Assembly (NCBI GenBank): GCA_017551025.1
Contig: JAFZNG010000023.1
Span: forward strand, 79,006 to 143,005
DNA length: 64,000 nt
Direction: 5' to 3'
Source: Paludibacteraceae bacterium
Lineage (GTDB): Bacteria; Bacteroidota; Bacteroidia; Bacteroidales; Paludibacteraceae
Both the position numbers and the translations under genes were made by a program. Within the stretch, counting starts at the first letter, position 1, and every line of letters starts with the position of its first letter. The notes under the pieces are model-generated. The model saw nothing but the letters and a program-made list of their open reading frames with translations. It made no database searches and was not told where the DNA came from. This document shows, piece after piece, positions 25,282 through 34,355 of the stretch.

Positions 25282-28200
25282 TGCTTTTCCTCCTTCTTTA
25301 CTTTAATGTCCATGAATATGAAGCTCTTGCGCAGTTTCTTGGCTTTGTTGACATCATCGTGACGCGATATAGCGCCGTAGAGGGTCGGAACGATGAAGAA
25401 GGTCAGCAGCGTCGAGACGAGCAGACCACCGATCACCACGATACCCATCGGTTGCCACATTTCGGCACCCTCACCCTTCGACAGCGCCATAGGCAGCATA
25501 CCGAGGATGGTCGTAAAGGCTGTCATGAGCACAGGACGGATACGACTGCGGCCTGCCATCTGGATAGCCGTATTCAGTTCCGTGCCGCGTTCACGCAGCA
25601 GGTCGATATAGTCGATGAGCACGATACCGTTCTTGACCACGATACCCACGAGCATCACCAGACCCAGCGCACCGATCATATCCAGCGAACGGCCGGTGAT
25701 CCAGAGCGCCATGATCACACCCGAGAGGGCAAACGGGATGGTAAACATGATGACGAACGGCTTCTTAAACGACTCAAACTGGGAAGCCATCACGATATAT
25801 ACAAGCAGTAGGATCAGGGCGCCCAGCAGTCCCATCTTGCCGAAGGTCTCCTGTTGGTCCTCGAAGTCACCCGCCAGACGTACTACGACGCCTTCCGGGA
25901 TATCCAGCTTATCCACTACCTCCTGGATACGCGTTGCCAACTTACCCAGCGAAGTCTTGTAGGGCGTGACGGATACGGTAACTACACGCTGACGGCTCTT
26001 GCGCTCGATGGCAGGCGGCGTCCAGTACTCACCGATCGTACATACCTCCGACAGTTTCACCTTACCGCCGGCCGGTGTCGGGATAGTCAGGTCCTGGAGT
26101 TTCTGGATCGTATTACGGTCTTTCTCCTCCAGACGGCACAGGATCGCATACTCCGAACCGTCCTCCTTGAGATAACCGCACGACATACCGTTGACGCGGT
26201 TGCGCAGGTAGGTAGCTATCGTAGCCGAGGTCAGACCCAGACGCGTAGCTTTCTGCTTATCTACGTTGATCTTGATCTCCGGACGCTCGTCATCACGCGA
26301 GATAGTGGCATCACGCGCACCTTCTACCTCGTGGTTACAGATTGCCTGCACTTGTTCGGCCAGCGCACTGGTCTTATCGAAGTCGTAACCGTAGATCTCG
26401 ATATCCACCGAGTTGGACGACATACCGCCGCCGCTGGAGGTAGATACGTTATAGTCCGTAATCTCGGGATAGCGCTTTAGTTCCTGACGCACCGCCTCCG
26501 CAATCTCAAATATCGTGCGTTCGCGCTCGAATTTCTTAGAGGTACGGATGGTCATGTTGATGGTATTATTCATCGTAGAGGAGAACAACGCACCGATACC
26601 GGCATCGTCGTTCGAACCCGCCGAGGTAGAAATGAGTTGCACCTCCGGCGCGATTTCACGAATACGCGTCTCCAGTTTACGGGCGGTCTTCAGGGTCTCC
26701 TCGATACGCGTACCGCGCTGGAGCTCCACCTTGACGGAGAAGCGTCCCATATCCTGCTGGTGCATGAAGTCGGTACCGATCTTGCCGGTCAGGGCCGGTA
26801 GCAGCGTGAGGCCGAACAAGACGAACAGCACCGTAAAGGTCACGAACTTATGGCGTAGACACCAGCCGAGCATCTGTGCATAGCGGTCATCCACCCAGTC
26901 CAGCATATGCACCACGGTGCGGTCGTACCACGACTTACGGTTCTTATCATCGTCTATCAAGTTACCCTCAGCATCTACATGCACACGACGGGCACGCAGC
27001 AACTTGCTGGCCAACATAGGCGTCAGCGAGATAGCGATCAGCGTAGAGGTACAGCAGACGATGGTAATGATCCATCCCAGCGACTTAAACATCACGCCGG
27101 CCACACCGTCCAGCATCGTCATCGGCACGAATACGGCGCAGATAACGAGCGTCGTAGCGATTACGCTGACCCAAACCTCGTTGGTGGCATAGATAGCCGC
27201 CTCACGCGGGTTCTCACCACGCTCAACGTGCTTCGTAATATTCTCCAGCACCACGATGGCATCGTCCACTACCATACCGATCGCTATATTGAGCGAACAG
27301 AGCGAGATGATATTGAGCGAATCGTCGGTGAGCATCAGGTAGATAAAGGCCACAATGAGCGATATAGGGATCGTAATACCTACGATAAAGGCCGCTCGCC
27401 AGCGTCCCAAGAAGAACATCACGACGAGCACCACGAAGAGCAGTGCGTAGCCGATCGACTCCTGGAGCGAATTGATCGAGTTGCGGATATTCTCCGACGA
27501 GTCGTAGATAAGGCGTATGTCCACATCTGTGGGCAGCGTCTTCTGGATCTTAGCGATCTCCTTACGAACGTCTTCGCAGACCTGTACGGTATTACCACCC
27601 GTCTGCTTGGTAACGATCAGTCGGGCGCAGTCTACGCCGTCGGTCTTCTCGTCGAGCGAGAGTTCCTTGATCGTATCCTTCACCACGGCGATATCGCGCA
27701 GCCGTACTTGGCGCCCCAGCTGATCGGATGCCACCACGACATTACGTATCTCGTCCGACTCGGCGAACTCGGAGCGCACCTCCATCTGGTACTGCTCTTT
27801 CTCGAGTTTGACTGTACCGGACGACATATTCAGGTTGGCAGCCGTTACCATCTGGCCGACCGTCTCCAGGGTCAGTCCGTAGGCATCCAGTTTCTGCTGG
27901 TCGATATAGATATATACGCGGCGTTCGGGTTCACCGGAAACGGTCAGGTTACCGATACCGTCCACGCGGTTGAGTTGCGGGATAATCTCGTCGTCGAGCA
28001 GTTTATCCAGCGAGGGATACGACTCGCGGGCCGTCACCGAATACTGGATCACCGGCATCATCGAGGTGGACAGACGCAAGATAATCGGGTTGGAGCATCC
28101 GTCCGGCAGGTTATCCTTACACAGGTCGACGTACGTACGTATATCATTGACGATCTCGTCCAGCTCCACGCCCCACTCAAATTCCAGGGTCACCTGCGAG

Positions 28201-28463
28201 AGGTTATCCTTGGACTTGGAAGTCAGTTCCTTCAAGTGGTCCACCGAGTTGAGCGAGTTCTCCAGGATTTTGGTCACGTTGGTCTCCACCTCACTGGCCG
28301 ACGCACCCGGATAGGTCACCATGACCGTCACGTACGGCGGGTTCATCTCCGGGAACTGGTCGATAGGCAGCTGGGTGTAGCTGAACAAACCAATCACGAT
28401 CACCGCCACGAAGATCAAGGCGGTGGTGATAGGCTTTTGTACCGAAGTTTTATAGATTGCCAT
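25278..28463 (-). CDS. RND efflux pump inner-membrane transporter (AcrB type)
   Basis: 1061 residues, normal for HAE-1/AcrB-type pumps. N-terminal membrane helix then the porter domain. Proton-relay aspartates lie in IAIGMVVDDAIVVLENITKH. Twelve membrane segments in two halves, with EIKINVDKQKATRLGLTSAT in the second porter region. Uses the proton gradient to expel hydrophobic compounds through the TolC-like partner encoded upstream. Adjacent adaptor gene ends 2 bases before its start. Confidence 0.96.
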   Translation of the reverse strand: MAIYKTSVQKPITTALIFVAVIVIGLFSYTQLPIDQFPEMNPPYVTVMVTYPGASASEVETNVTKILENSLNSVDHLKELTSKSKDNLSQVTLEFEWGVELDEIVNDIRTYVDLCKDNLPDGCSNPIILRLSTSMMPVIQYSVTARESYPSLDKLLDDEIIPQLNRVDGIGNLTVSGEPERRVYIYIDQQKLDAYGLTLETVGQMVTAANLNMSSGTVKLEKEQYQMEVRSEFAESDEIRNVVVASDQLGRQVRLRDIAVVKDTIKELSLDEKTDGVDCARLIVTKQTGGNTVQVCEDVRKEIAKIQKTLPTDVDIRLIYDSSENIRNSINSLQESIGYALLFVVLVVMFFLGRWRAAFIVGITIPISLIVAFIYLMLTDDSLNIISLCSLNIAIGMVVDDAIVVLENITKHVERGENPREAAIYATNEVWVSVIATTLVICAVFVPMTMLDGVAGVMFKSLGWIITIVCCTSTLIAISLTPMLASKLLRARRVHVDAEGNLIDDDKNRKSWYDRTVVHMLDWVDDRYAQMLGWCLRHKFVTFTVLFVLFGLTLLPALTGKIGTDFMHQQDMGRFSVKVELQRGTRIEETLKTARKLETRIREIAPEVQLISTSAGSNDDAGIGALFSSTMNNTINMTIRTSKKFERERTIFEIAEAVRQELKRYPEITDYNVSTSSGGGMSSNSVDIEIYGYDFDKTSALAEQVQAICNHEVEGARDATISRDDERPEIKINVDKQKATRLGLTSATIATYLRNRVNGMSCGYLKEDGSEYAILCRLEEKDRNTIQKLQDLTIPTPAGGKVKLSEVCTIGEYWTPPAIERKSRQRVVTVSVTPYKTSLGKLATRIQEVVDKLDIPEGVVVRLAGDFEDQQETFGKMGLLGALILLLVYIVMASQFESFKKPFVIMFTIPFALSGVIMALWITGRSLDMIGALGLVMLVGIVVKNGIVLIDYIDLLRERGTELNTAIQMAGRSRIRPVLMTAFTTILGMLPMALSKGEGAEMWQPMGIVVIGGLLVSTLLTFFIVPTLYGAISRHDDVNKAKKLRKSFIFMDIKVKKEEKQ

Positions 28464-28465
28464 AG

Positions 28466-29479
28466 TTAATGCTTTGCTTTGATTTCTATCTTGACGCTAT
28501 CTACCAGTCGGCTCTCGCCCTTGGTGATGAGTTCTACGCCGTCGCGGATCTGCGGGGCACTGATTTCCACATCGTCGCCGAAGCGGTCACCCATCTCTAC
28601 TTCTACGCGCTGCGCACGACCTTTGTTGTTGATGAACACATAGCGGTTGTTCGCACCGATCAGTTTCAGCACGGTAGAGTACGGGGCGGTGATCACCTGA
28701 TCCGCACCTACGCCGATTGTCGTCTGTACGTACATACCCGGACGGAGCAGACCGTCTTTGTTCTGTACGACCACCTTCGCCTGGAAGGTATGGGTCGAAG
28801 CGTCGATCGTAGGATATACCACCTCTACCGATGCGGGGAAGACACGGTCGGGATAAACGTCCGAGATCATCTGGAGCGACATGCCTTTCTTGATACGCGG
28901 CAGGTAGCTCTCCGGGATGGCTACGAGGGTCTTCAATCGATCTACCTCAGCCAGCACCACGATAGGTTGACCCGAATAGAGTTCACCGTCCTCGTAGTTC
29001 TTAGCCGTCACCACGCCCGTGATCGGTGCGCGGTTGAAGGTATTGGTGGTGAGGAACTGCAGGTTGACCTTGGTTTGCTCCAGCTGGAGCTCCAGTTGGT
29101 CGCGCTGCTGCTGGGTAGACGAACCGTAACGCAACAAACTGTCGATACGTGCTTTCTCTACGCGCAGGTTGGCCAGCGTCAACTTAGCCGTCAGGTACTG
29201 CTGCTGGTCCATACGAACGATCGAGTCGCCCTTACGAACGCGGTCGCCTATCTCCACGTAGATATGCTCTATCTTACCCGTGAGCGAGGGCGAGACACTC
29301 ACCGTCTCATACGCCTCGAGATTGGACGAGAGCGTAATCTTGCGCTCCACCTGATGGGTGTACAGTTGCGTCACCTCAACGGGTTCTACGCGTTCCTGCT
29401 GCTCCGTGGTCTCAGCCTCTTTGCTGCCGCAGCCGATAAGCATCAGCGCTGCCAATGAATACACAAAAATCTTCTTCAT
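28466..29479 (-). CDS. RND efflux periplasmic adaptor (lipoprotein)
   Basis: 337 residues. Lipoprotein signal with lipobox LIGC at about 14-17. Barrel-sandwich (lipoyl) halves around VSPSLTGKIEHIYVEIGDRV and RAPITGVVTAKNYEDGELYS, separated by an alpha-hairpin (VEKARIDSLLRYGSSTQQQR). Beta-barrel and membrane-proximal domains follow. Connects the RND pump with the outer-membrane channel. Confidence 0.95.
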   Translation of the reverse strand: MKKIFVYSLAALMLIGCGSKEAETTEQQERVEPVEVTQLYTHQVERKITLSSNLEAYETVSVSPSLTGKIEHIYVEIGDRVRKGDSIVRMDQQQYLTAKLTLANLRVEKARIDSLLRYGSSTQQQRDQLELQLEQTKVNLQFLTTNTFNRAPITGVVTAKNYEDGELYSGQPIVVLAEVDRLKTLVAIPESYLPRIKKGMSLQMISDVYPDRVFPASVEVVYPTIDASTHTFQAKVVVQNKDGLLRPGMYVQTTIGVGADQVITAPYSTVLKLIGANNRYVFINNKGRAQRVEVEMGDRFGDDVEISAPQIRDGVELITKGESRLVDSVKIEIKAKH

Positions 29480-29493
29480 ATAATCGTTTTTTA

Positions 29494-30885
29494 TTATTTC
29501 AGGAATTTATCGAGTTCTACTTCCGCATTGATCAGTGTCAGCACGGCCTGTACGTAGCTCGACTGGGCCGAGATGACATCGTTGCTGGCATTGATGAGTT
29601 CCAGGTTGCTGTTCGTTCCGAAGCGGTACTTGTTGCTAACCGACCGGAATACGCGGTTGACTACCTCCAGGTTCTCCTGTTCGGTGAGGTAGGTCTCGTA
29701 GGCGTTCTGCAGATTGAAGCGCAACTGCTGGTACTGGATATTGAGTTGATCGGTCGTCTCGGCCAGGGTATTACGGGCCTGCTCCAGGGCGATCTTCTTC
29801 TCCACCACGGCTGCTGCACGCTTACCGCTCGACCAGAGGGGCAGTTTCAGGCTGACCTGCACCACATTAGGCGGGGTCATACGCATACCGCCATCGCCGT
29901 AGTACTGCTGGTTGGTATAGTTGTAGCCCACACCGATTGTCGGTCCGTAGGCCCATCCGGCCATGTGTACGTTGAGTTTGGCAATCTCGAAGTTTTTCTC
30001 CAGTTGGCGGTAACTCATGTTATGCTCCTTGATGAATTCCTCGCCCAGCAGTGCCAGCACCTCGTCACCCGAGAGCAGTTCGTCGAGCGAACTGGTAAGC
30101 GTCAGTTGGGTCTCGGCGGGCACGTCGAGCAGCACCTTCAGACTGTTGGTAGCCAACTCGATAGAGCGTTTCTGGCTCTGGATATTATTCTTGAGCGTGT
30201 TCGCACGAATAGCGATCTGGTCGGCCGTCGTCTGCTCGTTGACGCCGAACTCTACGGTACGCTGGGTCATATCGATGATCTCGTTGACATTCTCAAGCGA
30301 GGAGTCCAGCAACTTGACCACGTTCTCGAGCACCAGGATCGAGATATACGAGGTCTTGACGTTCGCACGCAGGTTATCCTCCGACTGCTCGAGCGAGAGA
30401 CGCTGCATGTCGATAGCCAGGTTCTGGAGCAATACACCTACGATAGCCTGTCCGTTGATACCCACCGAGGCAGTGACGCCCAGCGCACCCTGGTTAGGCA
30501 TATTGATGGTCATACTGGCGCCACCCATCGAGAGCGAGGCCGAGTAACCGCAGTAATTGCTGTAGCTGTACGACGCATCCACCTGCGGCAGCATCGCGGC
30601 GATGGTCTGCCAGCGTGCGGCATAGGCTTGCTGCACAGCCAGCGAGGCATTGCGCAGCGAACGGTTGGCCTGTACGGCGTAGTCCTGGGCTTCGCGTACC
30701 GAGAGACTGAGCGCAGTAGGCACCATGCGTGTGGTGTCGTCCTGGGTATTACGCGTAGCCATCATGACGGAGTCGTGCTCCATGATCCAGTTGGTGCGAC
30801 GCGTCGTATCGTTCTTCGCAGCCATACTGCTTAGGCTACATAGCAATGCGAGCATTGCTCCACATAGTTTCTTCGTTTGTATCAT
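29494..30885 (-). CDS. TolC-family outer-membrane efflux channel
   Basis: 463 residues with signal peptide (MIQTKKLCGAMLALLCSLSS). Two OEP repeats: an N-terminal half with ALSLSVREAQDYAVQANRSL and a C-terminal half with VQVSLKLPLWSSGKRAAAVV. Long helices form the periplasmic tunnel. Follows tetR by 25 bases. Confidence 0.95.
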   Translation of the reverse strand: MIQTKKLCGAMLALLCSLSSMAAKNDTTRRTNWIMEHDSVMMATRNTQDDTTRMVPTALSLSVREAQDYAVQANRSLRNASLAVQQAYAARWQTIAAMLPQVDASYSYSNYCGYSASLSMGGASMTINMPNQGALGVTASVGINGQAIVGVLLQNLAIDMQRLSLEQSEDNLRANVKTSYISILVLENVVKLLDSSLENVNEIIDMTQRTVEFGVNEQTTADQIAIRANTLKNNIQSQKRSIELATNSLKVLLDVPAETQLTLTSSLDELLSGDEVLALLGEEFIKEHNMSYRQLEKNFEIAKLNVHMAGWAYGPTIGVGYNYTNQQYYGDGGMRMTPPNVVQVSLKLPLWSSGKRAAAVVEKKIALEQARNTLAETTDQLNIQYQQLRFNLQNAYETYLTEQENLEVVNRVFRSVSNKYRFGTNSNLELINASNDVISAQSSYVQAVLTLINAEVELDKFLK

Positions 30886-30898
30886 TGTAATAATTCGT

Positions 30899-30915
30899 AA
30901 TTTTTAATTTTTAAT
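30899..30915. repeat. AATTTTT heptamers between tetR and tolC genes
   Basis: Two exact AATTTTT units preceded by AATTCGT; same unit as 18406-18426. Confidence 0.6.
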
Positions 30916-31489
30916 TTTCCTTCAAGACTCCTCGCATCAGCACGTCCAGGGCGGCCTGACCGAGTTGCGGCAGGTTGTAGCCCTCGGCTTCCATCTCCTC
31001 GAAGTCACGCAGCGCATCGGCGTATATCTTAGCCATCAGCACGGCGGTAAGTTCTATATTAAGGTCCGCGCGCACGAGGCCTTCGGCGATACCGCGCTCC
31101 AGGAAGCTACGGATATAGCGTTTCTGTTGCTCGAAGGCTTGTTGCTGGAAGGCAGCGAACTGACGGGGATAGTATTTCTTGAGGTCATAGACCAGTTGCG
31201 GTACGCGACGTACGTCATCCTGCTCCGTACGACGATGGAGCAGATCGGTGATGACGCCGCGAAGGTCGGGATTATGGAGCAGATGCTCCATCTTCTGCGC
31301 CGTATGCGCCAGGTTGGCCCGGAGCAGGTGCTCGATGAGGGCATCCTTGCTCTCGAAATAGACGTAAAAGGTCTTTTTGCTGATACCTAATTCGCGGCAT
31401 ATATCGTCGATCGATACGCTACGAATACCGAGGCGAAAGAATAGTTCGCCGGCGGTCTTAATGATATTTTTTTGTACCTCTTCAGACAT
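30911..31489 (-). CDS. TetR-family transcriptional regulator of efflux operon
   Basis: 192 residues from ATG 31489. N-terminal TetR HTH: IDDICRELGISKKTFYVYFE, followed by the family-typical SKDALIEHLL. C-terminal ligand/dimer domain helical. I reject the longer frame (MPRFLTC..., start 31510) because that ATG lies upstream of the expected transcript start of the promoter at 31508-31538. First gene of the efflux operon; a perfect 13-base inverted repeat surrounds its promoter, suggesting autoregulation. Confidence 0.93.
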   Translation of the reverse strand: MSEEVQKNIIKTAGELFFRLGIRSVSIDDICRELGISKKTFYVYFESKDALIEHLLRANLAHTAQKMEHLLHNPDLRGVITDLLHRRTEQDDVRRVPQLVYDLKKYYPRQFAAFQQQAFEQQKRYIRSFLERGIAEGLVRADLNIELTAVLMAKIYADALRDFEEMEAEGYNLPQLGQAALDVLMRGVLKEN

Positions 31490-31534
31490 ACATGTCAAAA
31501 AACGCGGCAAAATTACTGCTTTTTTTTGACATGT
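31490..31534. promoter_or_regulatory. Probable TetR operator (13-base inverted repeat)
   Basis: Arms ACATGTCAAAAAA (31490-31502) and TTTTTTGACATGT (31522-31534) are perfect complements with a 19-base spacer. The pair straddles the -7 box and the right arm lies in the promoter spacer, so a bound repressor dimer would block RNA polymerase. Confidence 0.7.
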
Positions 31535-31538
31535 GCAA
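31508..31538 (-). promoter_or_regulatory. Promoter for tetR-efflux-ruvB operon
   Basis: TTG (31538-31536), 20-base spacer, TAATTTTG (31515-31508). Confidence 0.8.
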
Positions 31539-31545
31539 GTTTTTC

Positions 31546-31573
31546 GGAAACTTTTTTCACTTTTTTAGTTTCC
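31546..31573 (-). terminator. Stem-loop between the 131-residue gene and tetR
   Basis: Perfect GGAAACT/AGTTTCC stem with an A/T-rich 14-base loop. The U run after the stem is weak, so terminator function is uncertain. Confidence 0.4.
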
Positions 31574-31635
31574 TTGTGCCCGAATTGCTAACTTTTGTCC
31601 GCTTGGGCGTCCGATTTTGGGGAAATGGAGGCCGA

Positions 31636-32031
31636 TTACTGGGTAGCCCGTCTGAGGTACATCGCGGCTTTCTCGTCGGCTTCTTGGGCGTAGCGCAACT
31701 GAGTACGGTATTTATCCCAGGCCTCCTGGGCATAGCGTTGCTGGGTACGTGCCCGATCCATAGCATCCTCGGCATAGCGTGTCTGTGTGCGTGCCCGATC
31801 GAGGTCGCCGTGCTTGGTATAGTAGGCGGCTTCACGCTGATAGCCTTCGGCTTTCTTGATATAGTATTCCGCCTCGCGTTCGTATCCTTGTGCTTTCTTC
31901 TGATAATATTCCGCTTCGCGCCGGTAGCCCTCTGCCTTCCGCTGGTAATACTCCGCCTCGCGCAAGTAATCCTGCGCCCACACCCCCACCGCACACAGCA
32001 GCATCGTGATAAGAATAGTCAGTTGTTTCAT
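31636..32031 (-). CDS. Exported Tyr/Glu-rich repeat protein
   Basis: 131 residues with signal peptide (MKQLTILITMLLCAVGVWAQ). The mature part consists of ~13-residue repeats of the type REAEYYQRKAEGY (four copies), then a second repeat family of the type RTQ-RYA-DAMDRA. The overall amphipathic helix would form a coiled rod in the periplasm or at the surface. No family recognised. Last gene of the 39.2-31.6 kb group. A competing frame over the same DNA (31557-31994) lacks a signal peptide and looks non-coding. Confidence 0.75.
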   Translation of the reverse strand: MKQLTILITMLLCAVGVWAQDYLREAEYYQRKAEGYRREAEYYQKKAQGYEREAEYYIKKAEGYQREAAYYTKHGDLDRARTQTRYAEDAMDRARTQQRYAQEAWDKYRTQLRYAQEADEKAAMYLRRATQ

Positions 32032-32055
32032 GGTAGTAAGATTCTGTCGTAGGGG

Positions 32056-32940
32056 TTATTCCGCTTCTTCCAAGGAGAGTATTTGTCCGAAATCTTGCCA
32101 TACGGCCGTTTTGCGGTACTTGGGCAGGGATTTCTGCGGCACGTAGAGGGTACAACGACTGAGGTCGATGCCTTGGAAGACGGCGTCGCAGGTGCTACAG
32201 CCTTCGCGTAGCAACTTTTGCGGCTTGGTCGCGCGATTGATTACTTCACGCAACGCAGTACATTCTTCGAAAGCACCTTCGCAGATATATTTCAAGCGTT
32301 CGTGCATCGTCACCGACTCTAAGGCCGTGCATGCCCAAAAGACATCGGTCTCCATGAGTACCAGCGCCTCCGGCAGGTCGATCGACTTCAAAGCAGTGCA
32401 TTGGTAGAAGGCCCCATACTTGAGCGTATAGATATATTTCGGGAATTGTACGGTCTCGAGTGCCGTGCACTCCTCAAAAGCAGACACACCGATATAGCCG
32501 CCGGTGTACGAATGGATCGCCTTGGACTTATAGCCGTCGCAGTAGGCTTCGTACTGGTCGTAGTACGGCTGATAATAACTCTCCGCATAATCCTCCTCGT
32601 CTTCATCCAGCAGAGCGAAGGAGCGCAGAGCGGTACAATGCGCAAAGGCCTCTTCGCCGATGAAGCTCAGGTACTGATGGACGCGGACTGTTTTCAGTTT
32701 CTTGCACTCGCGGAAAGCATTCTCGCCGATACCGACGACCAAGTATTCCTCACAGTTATAGACGACAAAGTGAGGGATGACGACGGTCTCCAACTCGGCG
32801 TGACAGCCATCTTCCGCCGCCACCACGGTAGCTAGTTTGGCCTTTCGATCCAGACTGAACAAGATATTATTTATCTTCACCTCCGCCTGAGCGGTCAGTA
32901 CGCCTATCGCAAGGAATAGGCCAATTAGTAGTTTGCGCAT
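32056..32940 (-). CDS. Secreted BspA-type leucine-rich repeat protein
   Basis: 294 residues with signal peptide (MRKLLIGLFLAIGVLTAQA). LRR_5/BspA repeats follow: IGENAFRECKKLKTVRVHQY, IGEEAFAHCTALRSF, IGVSAFEECTALETVQFPKY, YGAFYQCTALKSIDLPEA. The C-terminus (CTLYVPQKSLPKYRKTAVWQ) is the usual BspA cap. Likely exported surface or periplasmic binding protein. A second LRR_5 protein, membrane-anchored, is encoded at 59277-60446. Confidence 0.9.
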   Translation of the reverse strand: MRKLLIGLFLAIGVLTAQAEVKINNILFSLDRKAKLATVVAAEDGCHAELETVVIPHFVVYNCEEYLVVGIGENAFRECKKLKTVRVHQYLSFIGEEAFAHCTALRSFALLDEDEEDYAESYYQPYYDQYEAYCDGYKSKAIHSYTGGYIGVSAFEECTALETVQFPKYIYTLKYGAFYQCTALKSIDLPEALVLMETDVFWACTALESVTMHERLKYICEGAFEECTALREVINRATKPQKLLREGCSTCDAVFQGIDLSRCTLYVPQKSLPKYRKTAVWQDFGQILSLEEAE

Positions 32941-32949
32941 AATTTGTTG

Positions 32950-33453
32950 TTAATATATTTCGGACTTAGAGTCTTCGAGGTCACGCACCATTTGAGGAAT
33001 ACTGTCTATCATGTCCTGCACTAGTGCGGGATCTTCCAGACGGCGCATGATGGTCTGCTTGTCGCCGTATCCAACGACCGTTGAACAGATATAGGGGCAG
33101 GGCACATCATACACGGCAAACTCCAAGTAGCGCTTGCGTTCATGCCCCTCGATGCCTTTGGGTGGTTTGGTGATCTTGAGCACAAAATCCGTCACCTGCA
33201 GATTAGGATTCGGATTCTTGAACGCCTCATATACTATCTTAAACTCCCCCACCTCGGGTACTTCGTCCGGCACGCGCCGCCGAAGCCGTGCAATCACATC
33301 GGCAATTCGGTCTTTCATTTCAATCTCATACCAATCCGGGTCTGAAAAAGTCATAAGTGTTTCTTTTATCATACGTTTGAACATAGCCCATTTTCGCAAC
33401 GGAGCACACCCGTTGGGAAGAGAATTCTCATTACTTTCTGATTGTATTTTCAT
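32950..33453 (-). CDS. Unrecognised cytosolic protein (167 residues)
   Basis: No signal peptide or membrane segment. Mixed alpha/beta with FKIVYEAFKNPNPNLQVTDF and ITKPPKGIEGHERKRYLEFA. No known motif. It lies 4 bases after the 273-residue gene and 9 bases before the LRR gene, so it is part of a multi-gene transcript of unknown purpose. An internal ATG (FKRMIKETLM) could be the true start. Confidence 0.7.
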   Translation of the reverse strand: MKIQSESNENSLPNGCAPLRKWAMFKRMIKETLMTFSDPDWYEIEMKDRIADVIARLRRRVPDEVPEVGEFKIVYEAFKNPNPNLQVTDFVLKITKPPKGIEGHERKRYLEFAVYDVPCPYICSTVVGYGDKQTIMRRLEDPALVQDMIDSIPQMVRDLEDSKSEIY

Positions 33454-33457
33454 AAGG

Positions 33458-34279
33458 CTATCTCGGTGAATAATAAACTAAGTTCGTAAGTATTGGTGAC
33501 ACCTCGGATTTCAACCTACTACAATTTCGTTCAATCGTGGTTTCATTAATTTCAGGCTCTGCGATTATCACCGGTAGAACTACCGTTATACTACCATACT
33601 CATAGTAGATTCGTTCGTTCGGATACGATGGACAACAAAGCTCCTGCACCTGCTGTTCATCCAGTCCAAGCCAATCTGGCACCAAGAAAGAAGTCCAGAG
33701 ACGCATATCCGCTGGATGATGCTCCATCTTAAGTGTATAATCCAGAGTATCATCTGAGAACCAATAGCCGGTATACCCCAGATCTTTCGGAATAAGACGA
33801 ATATGTTTATATCCGGCATGAAGAAACATCTGTATCATACGGAGCTGTTCAAAGATTCTAGGATTATCAGCAAACGTACATTTTAACCCCTCTTTAGAGA
33901 ACTCCATAGAATGCAACTCGATATCATGCAACATAGTAATCTTATCCAGATGGATTTTGATATTACCTTGTTGCATAAGTTCCATGATTTCCAACGCCCA
34001 ACAATAGTTGACGTATTTGACAAGCAGTCCATTCAATATCTCGTCAGAACCATTAGGACCGTAGATATGTATAGTCACCGTATTGGCATCATATTCCTCA
34101 ACATAGAAGAACTGCTGATATTGGAGATAGCCTGGAGGTAACAACTTACAAATACCATCAGCCGGCGTGTTTATCTCAAACTGCCCCGCCAGCGTATCAT
34201 GTGCCCAGACATGCATATCCAACTCTAAGAAGTTAATCATCCACAGCCGGATATCTTCATATGAAAAGAAAAAATGCAT
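33458..34279 (-). CDS. Unrecognised protein (273 residues)
   Basis: Soluble, rich in Trp, Tyr and His, with no motif I can name. Begins MHFFFSYEDIRLWMINFLEL. Segment MIQMFLHAGYKHIRLIPKDL is a likely core helix-strand. Neighbours are equally anonymous. It may belong to a toxin-immunity or accessory set given the duplicated pair upstream, but this is only contextual. Confidence 0.7.
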   Translation of the reverse strand: MHFFFSYEDIRLWMINFLELDMHVWAHDTLAGQFEINTPADGICKLLPPGYLQYQQFFYVEEYDANTVTIHIYGPNGSDEILNGLLVKYVNYCWALEIMELMQQGNIKIHLDKITMLHDIELHSMEFSKEGLKCTFADNPRIFEQLRMIQMFLHAGYKHIRLIPKDLGYTGYWFSDDTLDYTLKMEHHPADMRLWTSFLVPDWLGLDEQQVQELCCPSYPNERIYYEYGSITVVLPVIIAEPEINETTIERNCSRLKSEVSPILTNLVYYSPR

Positions 34280-34355
34280 ACTTTATTTCCAAGCGTTCTC
34301 TTTTAAAATCTTTGATTTATATTCGATTTTCCTGTGCAGATGAATAGTATGTGCA

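Noticed and set aside
26907-28469. Plus-strand open frame of 520 residues opposite the RND pump gene
   Set aside because: Composition is typical of antisense translation and the opposite strand encodes an unmistakable AcrB-type protein.
31557-31994. Minus-strand frame of 145 residues overlapping the Tyr-repeat protein
   Set aside because: Arg/Thr-rich translation without signal peptide. The alternative frame has a signal peptide and regular repeats.
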